From CAYSPT01 sp964432985 (lineage in GTDB: Bacteria > Muiribacteriota > CAYSPT01), in NCBI GenBank assembly GCA_964432985.1, contig CAYSPT010000023.1, positions 1 through 64,000 of the forward strand: a DNA stretch of 64,000 bases, in the 5' to 3' direction. Below the pieces are notes generated by a model. That model ran no database searches, had not been told where the DNA came from, and worked only from the letters and a program-made list of their open reading frames with translations. Below are positions 1 to 8,579 of the stretch, in pieces. The position numbers and the translations under genes are program-made. Numbering within the stretch: the stretch's first letter is position 1; each line of letters opens with the position of its first letter.

Positions 1-1581
1 GCCGCGTGTGATGTAGTGTTTGTTTTTGACACTACCGGCAGCATGTCAAACGAGATAGAAGGAGTCAAGCGCATATGCCTGCGGTTTGCCAATGAACTGG
101 CCGCTAGCAATATCGATGTCAGGCTGGGGCTGGTAACATTCGGTGATGAAATCAGGGAGGTCTTCGAGCCTGTCGCTCAGCCCGAGCAATTCAGGATGTG
201 GGTATCGGGGCTCAGTGCTAATGGTGGCGGTGATAATCCGGAAAACGCTCTGAAGGCTCTGGAAACCGCGGCCGGGATGCAACTGCGGGAGTCAGCACAG
301 AAGGTGCTGGTCCTGATTACGGACGCTCCGCCGCACGAGGCGGCCAATTCTCGTGGAAGAACATTGACCACCCATAGTGTCGACGATGCTTTTATCGCAC
401 TGCTCAACCAGGCCGGTGCTACTGTTTATTCAATAGCCGATGATGTCCGTCAATACCATACTATTTCCGAGCGTACCGGGGGCATGTTTTTTGAAATTAT
501 GAAGGATGAAGAGCGCTTCGCCAAACTGGTGGACACTCTGGGCACGATTCTGGCCAACCAGTACAATTTCCGGTTCAAAAGCCGGCGTCCGCGGCTCGAT
601 GGAACATGGCGCGGCGTCTCGGTGAGAATCGTACGGCAGGACCGTCTCGTCGGGAGTGGTGAAACCGACTACATGACTGGCGGGTTGACTGGGGGCAAGC
701 TTGAAACCGGATTCAGACTGCCGTTTCTGGCCATGTTTGCCCTGTCGCTGGTTCTCTATTTCATCCTGCCTGCCTTGATTGGGAACATCATGCCTGCCTG
801 GGCGGCAGGATCCCGCCGGGAAGCGTGTCTCATTGCCATAAGCGGCCGATCTGAAGGCAACGAGTACAGTATGGGCGGTGGAACCCTTCTGGTAGGTGAA
901 GGGAACAATGTCAATATACGGGTCGCGGGTGGAGGGCTCGCCTGTCTTGAGAAACGTCCGGGAAATGTTTCAGTGATGAAAGTCGAGCACGAGCCGACCC
1001 CGGGCGCTATCCTGTTGAATGGGAATCCGATAGATAGAGAATCAGTCCTTAAAGATGGAGACGTGGTTAAGGTCGGAGCCCAGAAGTTTCTCTTCAAGAC
1101 CGGCTCTGCTACTAAAACAGCAGACCTACCGCAGGGTGGGAGGGGTGACTCTGCTTCTCCTGCTGCCTGCTTCAGACTCGTTCCGGTGGATGATGTTCCG
1201 GGCTTGAAACCTGTTGACCTGAGCGGTAACCGGCTGACGGTGGGCAGGAGCCGTGACTGCGACATCTGCATCGAGCACACGTCGGTTTCACGGCAGCACG
1301 CAGAACTCATCAAGAAAACGCAAGGCTATGCGGTCCGGGACACAGACAGCAAGAACGGCACGTTCGTTAATGGCCGCCGTATCTCGGAAAACCTGCTCAA
1401 GGACGGATTCACTGTCAGGTTCGGAGAGGTTACACTCGACGTGAAAGGTTCGGGGGTGACTCCTGTGGCGCCGAAAGAACCGCCGGCGGCTAAGCCGGTG
1501 GCAGCCGGGACCTGTTCCTCGTGCGGGGCAGACTTCCGCCCGGGAGGAAAGTTCTGCCCCGGCTGCGGCAAACAAATATAG
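1..1581 (+). CDS. von Willebrand A - FHA - zinc-ribbon membrane protein (5' truncated)
   Basis: The reading frame is open from base 1, so the true start lies before the window. The GTG at 16 is an internal Val codon. Visible order over 526 residues: a VWA domain (about 1-190) with the MIDAS motif DTTGSMS at residues 10-16, one hydrophobic segment (about 240-262), a degenerate FHA-like region (about 270-365), a clear FHA domain (about 400-470, with GRSRDCDI, SVSRQHAEL and DSKNGTFVNG) and a C-terminal CxxC...CxxC zinc ribbon. FHA domains bind phosphothreonine peptides and VWA domains bind metal-dependent ligands, so this is probably a membrane-anchored signalling or scaffold protein. Its partner is not visible. 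It converges on the lipoprotein gene that follows. Confidence 0.85.
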   Translation, partial: AACDVVFVFDTTGSMSNEIEGVKRICLRFANELAASNIDVRLGLVTFGDEIREVFEPVAQPEQFRMWVSGLSANGGGDNPENALKALETAAGMQLRESAQKVLVLITDAPPHEAANSRGRTLTTHSVDDAFIALLNQAGATVYSIADDVRQYHTISERTGGMFFEIMKDEERFAKLVDTLGTILANQYNFRFKSRRPRLDGTWRGVSVRIVRQDRLVGSGETDYMTGGLTGGKLETGFRLPFLAMFALSLVLYFILPALIGNIMPAWAAGSRREACLIAISGRSEGNEYSMGGGTLLVGEGNNVNIRVAGGGLACLEKRPGNVSVMKVEHEPTPGAILLNGNPIDRESVLKDGDVVKVGAQKFLFKTGSATKTADLPQGGRGDSASPAACFRLVPVDDVPGLKPVDLSGNRLTVGRSRDCDICIEHTSVSRQHAELIKKTQGYAVRDTDSKNGTFVNGRRISENLLKDGFTVRFGEVTLDVKGSGVTPVAPKEPPAAKPVAAGTCSSCGADFRPGGKFCPGCGKQI

Positions 1582-1665
1582 GACCGGCTGTTATTGGTTC
1601 GCTTCGCTGTTTGTATCGCCTGCGGCGCTCATAGCTTCGAAAAAGCGCTCGCGAAGTGAAAGCTA

Positions 1666-3354
1666 CTACGGAGAAATTACGGAGCTGTAGGATGAGAGAG
1701 CGCCGGTGTCGGTGGTCTTAATGCGGTAGGAGTAGGTGTATGTTTCTGGCGTCAGGCCGCTGTCGGTGTAGGTCACCGCGTATATGTTCGTGACCGGTCC
1801 ATACTGGAAATCCCACGTTTCTCCTCCGGTATCGCGCTCAACCGTGTAGCTGGCGAAGTCGGCGTCGGGACAGGCGCTCCACTGGAGACTCACCTGGTCG
1901 CCAGCGGACCAGACGGCGGTGAGTGCCGGAACTGGTGGCGCGTAGTTGGCAGATGAAGTTGTTATGTAGTGGATGTTGCTGCCGGTGGAAAGGCCGCCCA
2001 GGTCGAAGGTGAATATCCGGAAATAGTACGTAGTCGACGCAGTAAGAGACTGGTCAAAATACGCAGTGGCTGCCCGGCCGGTTATCTCCGCTACCAGGGT
2101 GTCATCCAGGTCGACTGTCGCCTGTGAAGACCGGTAAATCCGGTAGAAATCAAAATCACTTTCGACGTTGGATTGCCATTGAAGTTTTACTGCCGAAGAG
2201 GTAACTCCCGTTGGCTGTACGAACCAGGGAGGAACCGGAGCGCTGTTGATAGCTTCGGTGGTAACTGAAACTACCTCGCTTTCGGTGATATATCCGTACG
2301 TGTTCTTTGCCGCAACCAGATAATAATAGTTCGTACCGGGGGTGAGTCCGGTTTCAGTATACGTCACCACGGCTGCGGCCTCAGAGCTCATGATCAACGA
2401 ACGGGCGCTGCCGGACATATGCGGCTCCAGGGCCCGATAGAGACGGTATTCATCGAATTTGTCATCATAGCATTGGGACCAGCTAAGCTGCAGCGTGGTA
2501 TCAGTTATGCTGGAAGGCTCGTACAGCCTGCTTTCAGTAGGTATCCGGTACACGTCCGAAAACCTGGTTATCCCATTAACTTCATCCGACGGGCTGCTGG
2601 CTCTCTTTCCATCAACAACAGCTGAAACTGTCAGATATACGGTTTGGGCGTTGTACAGCCCGTCCAGGAGGTAAAACAGTTCACTGCCGGTGTCCGCCAT
2701 GTAACTGTAACTCCGGGTGGGATTTCCCCAGAACAACCGGTAGGTGGTGTTTCTCATGTTCGAAGGCGAGGGTTCCCAGGTAACTATCAATTGATGGCCG
2801 GTGGGAGGGACGATAATTCGAATATCGGTGGGCGGCAGCACCAGTCCGTGGGCTTCCGCGGGTATCCGGCACAGCATATATTTACCGAACCTGCTAACGG
2901 GAGTGTTTGCCGAGGAGCTATCAGGATCTATGCTGGTCGGAAGTATTTCGACCAGCTCGGTCCCTTCCAGCCGGCATATGAAGAGCTGGCTGAGAAATCC
3001 AGCATTGCCTGCCAGGGAGGCCTGGAAAAAGATGGTAAGCGACATGAAGCCATTCAACGATGTGGATTCGGGACTGAATATGTAGGCGTGGCTTACCGGC
3101 GTTACTTCTTTACCGCCTGCGGTAACACTCGTTTGACTGACCTGTTCAACAGCAACATTCAACGTTTCCGCCAGAGCATTCTGGCTAAGAATGCATTTCA
3201 CATCGTGAAATTGAAACGCCTCCCCTTCCCGGTGAAGCAGAAAAGAAATGAGGTTATCCTCGCCTGGTTGTTTCTCGGAAATACAGCCATACATCAGGCA
3301 GCTGAAAAACATCAGGAGACCCAGGACCAGGAGTGAAATAGCGTGCCGGTTCAT
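1666..3354 (-). CDS. lipoprotein with tandem fibronectin type III-like domains
   Basis: The protein has 562 residues. It starts with a type II signal peptide whose lipobox-like end is LMYGC at about residues 20-24. After a region of about 160 residues with no recognised domain come at least four fibronectin type III-like repeats, with recurring motifs such as LxWSxCxDxxFxxYxLYR and TYTETGLTPGTNYYY. It is probably an exported, membrane-anchored surface protein for binding or spacing. The start lies 3 bp after the stop of the 1738-residue gene upstream, so it is the last gene of a three-gene operon. The exact ligand is unknown. Confidence 0.8.
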   Translation of the reverse strand: MNRHAISLLVLGLLMFFSCLMYGCISEKQPGEDNLISFLLHREGEAFQFHDVKCILSQNALAETLNVAVEQVSQTSVTAGGKEVTPVSHAYIFSPESTSLNGFMSLTIFFQASLAGNAGFLSQLFICRLEGTELVEILPTSIDPDSSSANTPVSRFGKYMLCRIPAEAHGLVLPPTDIRIIVPPTGHQLIVTWEPSPSNMRNTTYRLFWGNPTRSYSYMADTGSELFYLLDGLYNAQTVYLTVSAVVDGKRASSPSDEVNGITRFSDVYRIPTESRLYEPSSITDTTLQLSWSQCYDDKFDEYRLYRALEPHMSGSARSLIMSSEAAAVVTYTETGLTPGTNYYYLVAAKNTYGYITESEVVSVTTEAINSAPVPPWFVQPTGVTSSAVKLQWQSNVESDFDFYRIYRSSQATVDLDDTLVAEITGRAATAYFDQSLTASTTYYFRIFTFDLGGLSTGSNIHYITTSSANYAPPVPALTAVWSAGDQVSLQWSACPDADFASYTVERDTGGETWDFQYGPVTNIYAVTYTDSGLTPETYTYSYRIKTTDTGALSSYSSVISP

Positions 3355-3357
3355 GAC

Positions 3358-6300
3358 TTATTCATCCGTATGAATCATCTTTTTGAGCTTCAGTTCGTTT
3401 TCGAGGTGCTTTATGTACCGGATAACCTTCTTGCTGGTGGAACTGTCAGGATCGATCAATGTGTAGTACCTGAAATTCTTGATGGCTCTTTCCAGGTCGT
3501 TCTTTTTCTTCCAGTACAGCACACCCAGGTTAAGATACGATTGAGAAAAGTTTGGATCGACATTGATGGCCTGTTCGAATTTTTCGATGGCTTCATCGAT
3601 GATTCCCTTGCTTCTGAGTACCATCCCGTAGTTGTGGAGCGCCTTTACGTTTTCGGGATCGTACATGACAGCCATGTCGTACCACTTGATTTTCTCGTTG
3701 GGAATGTCGGTTTGCAGTCCCAGGGTAAAATACGTTTCCCCCAGTGCACTCTTGGATTTTTTGTGATTGTGATCGAGATCGAGAGCTTTTTGAAGCATTT
3801 CTATTTTCTTGAGATGGTCACCCATCTCGCCGTAGGCCAGGCCCAACAGGCAGTAGGCGTGGGCGGTGGGCCTGATTGCGCGGGTCTGATCCAGAAGACG
3901 AATCCGCTCCTCGACATCGTCCATCGCTTCAGCCTGCACGGTGTACACCCTGACCAGTGATTCGCCGACTTCCTTGTTTTCGGGATCTACTTTGCGGGCT
4001 TTATCAAGCCAGTACTGCTGCGTCTTGGCGGCGTCGGTTTTCTTGGCCTCGGCAATGTACATTTCCACGAGCTTGGTTTTAGCTTCTTCACATTCGGGAT
4101 CATATGTCAGCGCCCGTTCCAGCATCCCGATGGCCACGTCGGAAGCCTTGGTAGCTTCAGCCAGCTCCACCTGGGCCAGCGCCAGCCATGTCAGAACCTC
4201 CTCGTTTTCCTCATCGATAGCTTGAACTTTCTTTAGCAGCCGGATCTTGTCCTGAACGGAGTCCGCTTCCTTGGCGGCGTCGAAATGCGCCTGGATAAGA
4301 AGGTCCCGCAGGTTCTTGGACTGCTTCTGGTTGTAATACTCGGTTATGAGTTCCAGCACTCGCCGGTACCGCTTGGTCTGGTCGGCGACCTGTTTCATCA
4401 TTTTTAATATTTCATCGATCTGGTCGCCGGAGGCCAACTGACGGGCACTTTCCAGAAGATCGCCCTTCGTGTTTGGGTCCGTGGTCTGCTGGGCTTTCTT
4501 GATATAAACCTCTCTGAGGTCGTTGCGCACGTCCTGATCGGTGGCGGCGCCTCCGCGTTTTTGAGCTTCCAGAAGTTGATTGAGCTTGAGATCCACATTT
4601 GGTGCCGTCTTGGAAAGCTCGTAAAAAGACCGGATGAGAAGCTTGTTGACTCCCGTATGCTTTCCCTGTGATTTTTGTTCTGCCCGCTGCAATTCGACAA
4701 TCGCTTCGCGGTACAGACCATTTTCGAAAAAGCTTCGTCCCTTTTCGAAGATGTACTCGGTAGAGTTGATCCTGACATAATAAATGACAGCCAGTCCGAC
4801 AGCCAGAAGTACGAGCGCGCTGACAGCCAATTTAATATTCCGGGAAAACAGCTTGCCCAGGGAAATTTTGCGTTTTGGCTTACGCTTTTCCAGGCAGGTG
4901 GAGCAGTGAAAAGAGCCTGCAATTAGACGCCCGCACTGGATACAAAACGGTTCCTGGCAGTCAGTACAGAGGTAATTTGCCTGTTCATCGGTGTGAAGAG
5001 AGCATTGCTCTTCGAGTAACGGCAATTCCTCAGGAGGTACATCTTCTTCCTCCTCGAAAATCTCCTCTTCTTCCTCTTCTTTTTCAAGTTCAGCCGGATC
5101 TTGTAATTGGGTGGCGCATTCAGGGCACCAGTAGTTGGATTCCATTACTTCACCACCACAGCCCGAGCAGGCAACGAGAGGAATGGAGCTGAATGATTCG
5201 GCTCGTGCCGTGTATCCGTCAATGGCTTCCTGGGCCAGCTGCTGAACAGCTTCACTTTCGTCAAACAGGGCCAGTTCGAGGAAATCCTTGACCCTGGGGT
5301 CATCGAACTGACTTATCCCGCTGATAGCGTCTTTCTTCTTCAATGGATTGCCATCTGCAAGATCTTGCTGGAAATCATCCAGGGATTTCATTGTTCGGGG
5401 CGGCTTCAAACGTTTGACTTTTTTCTTTCTGACCGCAGGTTTGTCTGCGGGTTTTACCGCGGCTTCTTCGGCTACTTCAGCTACAATATCGGGTACTCCG
5501 GATCGTGCTTCTTCGGCTTCTGCAGCAGCTTCTTGGGCGGGTGTTTCTTTCTCTTTCAGCCCGGTTACTTCAGAATTGAATTTTGTAGTAAGCTCTTCTA
5601 ATGACTCGGTAATTGTCTGTTGACGGGCCAGGCGGTAAATGGCAGTTTCGGCAAACCGTCTCACCAGACGATCGCTGTCGAGAACTGCCTGTTCAAGGAG
5701 AAAGAGAATTTCCATGGGGAGCTTTCCCGCCCTGGTATCAGGAAGCTGCGAAAGACCATATGAAGCCAGACGCCGCATCTGTTCATCGCCTGAGTCCAGG
5801 TAGCGTGAGCATTGCTCCAGCGAAAGGTCTTCCTCTACTACTTCCGCTCCAGCGGCATCTCCACTGGGGAGAAGTTTCTTGGCGTGCTCCCTGACAGACC
5901 GGTCCTCGTCAAAGGTGGACATCTCCAGAAGGGTGTCTTTTTCAGCATCGCCGGTCGAAACGAAGAAGTCGAGCGCGGCAATTTTTTCTTCAGGCGTACC
6001 GCTTTCCAGGTTCTGAATATGTACCGACCGTGCATCGGCGTCAGCCGGGGCAGCAGCCGGCGTGGTGGCCGCTTCGACTGCTGGGGCTGCCTCCGGGGCT
6101 TCGGGAAGCTCTACGTCTTTACCCAGGCGGCGGAGCCCTGTGGCGGCGGCCCGCTGAACGTTGATATCCCCGTCGAACATGGCCATTTCAAGCACTTCCG
6201 CGATCCTGGGATTATCCAGATTGCCTATTACTGTTACGATTGCGGCCCGTTCTGCTGGTGAGGTGCCGTCCATTTTAGCAGTGAGCTCGTCGAGAGAGAG

Positions 6301-8574
6301 CCCCTGGTATTGGCCAGTATCGGCCATTTCGATGGCAGGCGGTTCGGGGGCTGCTTCCGCAACTGGTGCAGGTTCGGCTGCAACGGGCTCGACCAGGGCG
6401 GGTTCTTCCGCCACTACGGCGGCCGGGGCCGGTGCACCGGCAACGATTTCTCCTTTCAAGACCTTCGAGGCGAAGGCGGCTGCTCCCTGGACGGTTTCAT
6501 CCGGGTCAAACTGGGCCATCTCCACCATACCGGGCACCCGCTCGTCATCAAAAGTGGGCAGCCACCGGAGCGCTTCCAACTTGTCCGCCTGTTGACCGTA
6601 TGCCAGGTCCTGGAGAAATTCGTCTACCGCCTTAGGCGGTGTTCCTTGAGGCGGCTGGTATGTGGCAGCTCCTGCGGGCGCCTCTTCTGCCGGGGTTTCT
6701 TCCGCGGCAGCGGGAGGTTCCGCCGGTACTTCCTCTGCCGGTGGTGCAGGGGCCGGCTCTTCGACGGCGGCCGCCTCGGGCTCTGCCGGGATTTCCTCAG
6801 CCGGGGCGGCTTCGGGCGCTTCCGCTGGCGCCGGCGTTTCCGCTACCGCAAGCGCCTCCGGCGGTGCCATCTCTCCCAGGGGAATCTCGCCTTTCAGCGC
6901 CCTGAGCACATGGGTGGAAAAATACCGTATCTCCTCGTCCACATCGGTGGACAGCGTTTCCAACAGGGCCCGCACCTGGTCAGAATCGTAGCGCGAGATC
7001 CCCAGAATTGCTTTCTTCTTGATCTCGATGTCCTCGGCAGCCAGGTCCTGGACATACTCATCCAGTGTCTTCTGCTCGCCCGTTTCTTCTTTCATCTCGT
7101 TGATCTGGGCGATCTGCTCGGCCAGTTTTTGCTGCTCTTCCTCCTGTTGCAGCTTTGCCGCTGTGTTGACCTCTTCGGATTTTAATTCTGCGTAGTTGGC
7201 CACCCGGTTTCGGCCGTTTTCCTTGGCGAAGTAGAGGGCCTGGTCGGATTTCTTGATCAGGTCCATCTTCCCGGTGGCGAATTCGGGAAAGGTGCAGACA
7301 CCAAGGCTGATGGTAATGAGGACTCGCTCCCCATTTATCATGAATTGTTCCGCTTCAAGCGCGGCGCGGATCTTTTCGGCAATCCAGGCGGTCTCGTCCG
7401 GCGGCTTGCCGGGGCAGATAACGCTGAACTCCTCACCCCCGTAACGGCAGGGGATACCGTCGGTGCCCACCTCATCCTGCATGATCTTGGCGACGATTTT
7501 AAGTACCCGGTCGCCCTCCTGGTGCCCGTAGGTGTCGTTGAAGTTCTTGAAGTGGTCCACGTCGCTGAGGATAAAAGAAACCGGGGCGTTGAACAGGTCG
7601 GAGTTCTTTATCTCCTGGTCCATGCGCTGCTGCAGGTAGCGGTGATTGTACAGGCCGGTCATCTCGTCCTTGACCGCTACGTTATAGAGCTTTACCTGGT
7701 CGATCTCCATCTTGGCCTGCTTGGAGATGAGGCTCTGGAACATCTCAAGATCGTCCTGCTTGATCTTGATGACGTCTTCCTCTATCAGTTCCTCTTCGGC
7801 TTCAGGCTCTTCCTCTCCGGAGCTTTCCCGTTCCACCGCCTCTTCTTCGATCTTCTGGATCAGCCGCAGGCGGACAACGGAAAGCTTGCCTTTGTGGGAG
7901 ATTCCCAGTTCCTGACAGTATCCTTTCAGGGTCTCAATGTCGGCGGCTTCGACTTCTGCCGCCGTCGGCAGGGTAGAGAGGGCCTCCTTGTCCTTGAGTT
8001 TCAGGTAATCCTTGAGCCGCCGCTTGACGTCTTCGGCTCTTCCCTTGTACGGGAGGTCGAAAGACTTGGCCATCTCCCTGAGCTTGAGATCAGAGGCTTC
8101 CTCGATCTCCTGCATAATCGCGCCGTCAATCGCCCCTTCGCGGTAAATCATCTGGTCGGCGGTGATTTGTTTCAATCCTGCTCCTTCGAGAATTCCTGAA
8201 AACCCGCCCTGGCTCTTGATTTCCTGGGGATTGAGGTTGAAGAAGTTGACGAATTTTGCCAACTCGTCGGTGCTTACGTTTTGTTTGAAGGTCAGGCTCT
8301 TGATATCCCGGTCGGTGAGTGACTTGGCAAACTCCGCCAGAAACGGCGTCATCTGGAGCGACTCGCCGGAGACCAGGACACGACTGTCTTCTGTAAGCCC
8401 GATGGTGATATCAGGCTGGTCCTGGATGAGCTCCGTGATAATAGTGTTGAGCTTCTCCATGGCGTTGACGATGATGGAATGTCCCGCCGGGTACATCTTG
8501 AAAGAATTGATGACAGCCGAAAGCTGCTTGATAAACTTGTTTATCTGCACTCCCATATTTACTTCGGCAGCCAT
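3358..8574 (-). CDS. GGDEF - HEAT - zinc finger - transmembrane - TPR multidomain protein
   Basis: The protein has 1738 residues. Visible order: an N-terminal domain (about 1-160), two SAP-like helical pairs (about 165-250), a GGDEF domain (about 300-465) with signature RYGGEEF near residue 378, HEAT repeats separated by Pro/Ala/Glu-rich linkers (about 510-1110), a CxxC...CxxC ribbon near 1143, a B-box-like Cys/His zinc finger (about 1195-1235), one transmembrane helix (about 1250-1270) and TPR repeats to the end. GGEEF is compatible with diguanylate cyclase activity, and no RxxD inhibitory site is visible at the usual spacing. The GGDEF half and the TPR half are predicted on opposite sides of the membrane. 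The TPR half is paralogous to the protein at 32780-34291. The gene starts 5 bp after the upstream gene, with GAGGT before the ATG. Confidence 0.85.
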   Translation of the reverse strand: MAAEVNMGVQINKFIKQLSAVINSFKMYPAGHSIIVNAMEKLNTIITELIQDQPDITIGLTEDSRVLVSGESLQMTPFLAEFAKSLTDRDIKSLTFKQNVSTDELAKFVNFFNLNPQEIKSQGGFSGILEGAGLKQITADQMIYREGAIDGAIMQEIEEASDLKLREMAKSFDLPYKGRAEDVKRRLKDYLKLKDKEALSTLPTAAEVEAADIETLKGYCQELGISHKGKLSVVRLRLIQKIEEEAVERESSGEEEPEAEEELIEEDVIKIKQDDLEMFQSLISKQAKMEIDQVKLYNVAVKDEMTGLYNHRYLQQRMDQEIKNSDLFNAPVSFILSDVDHFKNFNDTYGHQEGDRVLKIVAKIMQDEVGTDGIPCRYGGEEFSVICPGKPPDETAWIAEKIRAALEAEQFMINGERVLITISLGVCTFPEFATGKMDLIKKSDQALYFAKENGRNRVANYAELKSEEVNTAAKLQQEEEQQKLAEQIAQINEMKEETGEQKTLDEYVQDLAAEDIEIKKKAILGISRYDSDQVRALLETLSTDVDEEIRYFSTHVLRALKGEIPLGEMAPPEALAVAETPAPAEAPEAAPAEEIPAEPEAAAVEEPAPAPPAEEVPAEPPAAAEETPAEEAPAGAATYQPPQGTPPKAVDEFLQDLAYGQQADKLEALRWLPTFDDERVPGMVEMAQFDPDETVQGAAAFASKVLKGEIVAGAPAPAAVVAEEPALVEPVAAEPAPVAEAAPEPPAIEMADTGQYQGLSLDELTAKMDGTSPAERAAIVTVIGNLDNPRIAEVLEMAMFDGDINVQRAAATGLRRLGKDVELPEAPEAAPAVEAATTPAAAPADADARSVHIQNLESGTPEEKIAALDFFVSTGDAEKDTLLEMSTFDEDRSVREHAKKLLPSGDAAGAEVVEEDLSLEQCSRYLDSGDEQMRRLASYGLSQLPDTRAGKLPMEILFLLEQAVLDSDRLVRRFAETAIYRLARQQTITESLEELTTKFNSEVTGLKEKETPAQEAAAEAEEARSGVPDIVAEVAEEAAVKPADKPAVRKKKVKRLKPPRTMKSLDDFQQDLADGNPLKKKDAISGISQFDDPRVKDFLELALFDESEAVQQLAQEAIDGYTARAESFSSIPLVACSGCGGEVMESNYWCPECATQLQDPAELEKEEEEEEIFEEEEDVPPEELPLLEEQCSLHTDEQANYLCTDCQEPFCIQCGRLIAGSFHCSTCLEKRKPKRKISLGKLFSRNIKLAVSALVLLAVGLAVIYYVRINSTEYIFEKGRSFFENGLYREAIVELQRAEQKSQGKHTGVNKLLIRSFYELSKTAPNVDLKLNQLLEAQKRGGAATDQDVRNDLREVYIKKAQQTTDPNTKGDLLESARQLASGDQIDEILKMMKQVADQTKRYRRVLELITEYYNQKQSKNLRDLLIQAHFDAAKEADSVQDKIRLLKKVQAIDEENEEVLTWLALAQVELAEATKASDVAIGMLERALTYDPECEEAKTKLVEMYIAEAKKTDAAKTQQYWLDKARKVDPENKEVGESLVRVYTVQAEAMDDVEERIRLLDQTRAIRPTAHAYCLLGLAYGEMGDHLKKIEMLQKALDLDHNHKKSKSALGETYFTLGLQTDIPNEKIKWYDMAVMYDPENVKALHNYGMVLRSKGIIDEAIEKFEQAINVDPNFSQSYLNLGVLYWKKKNDLERAIKNFRYYTLIDPDSSTSKKVIRYIKHLENELKLKKMIHTDE

Positions 8575-8579
8575 TTACC

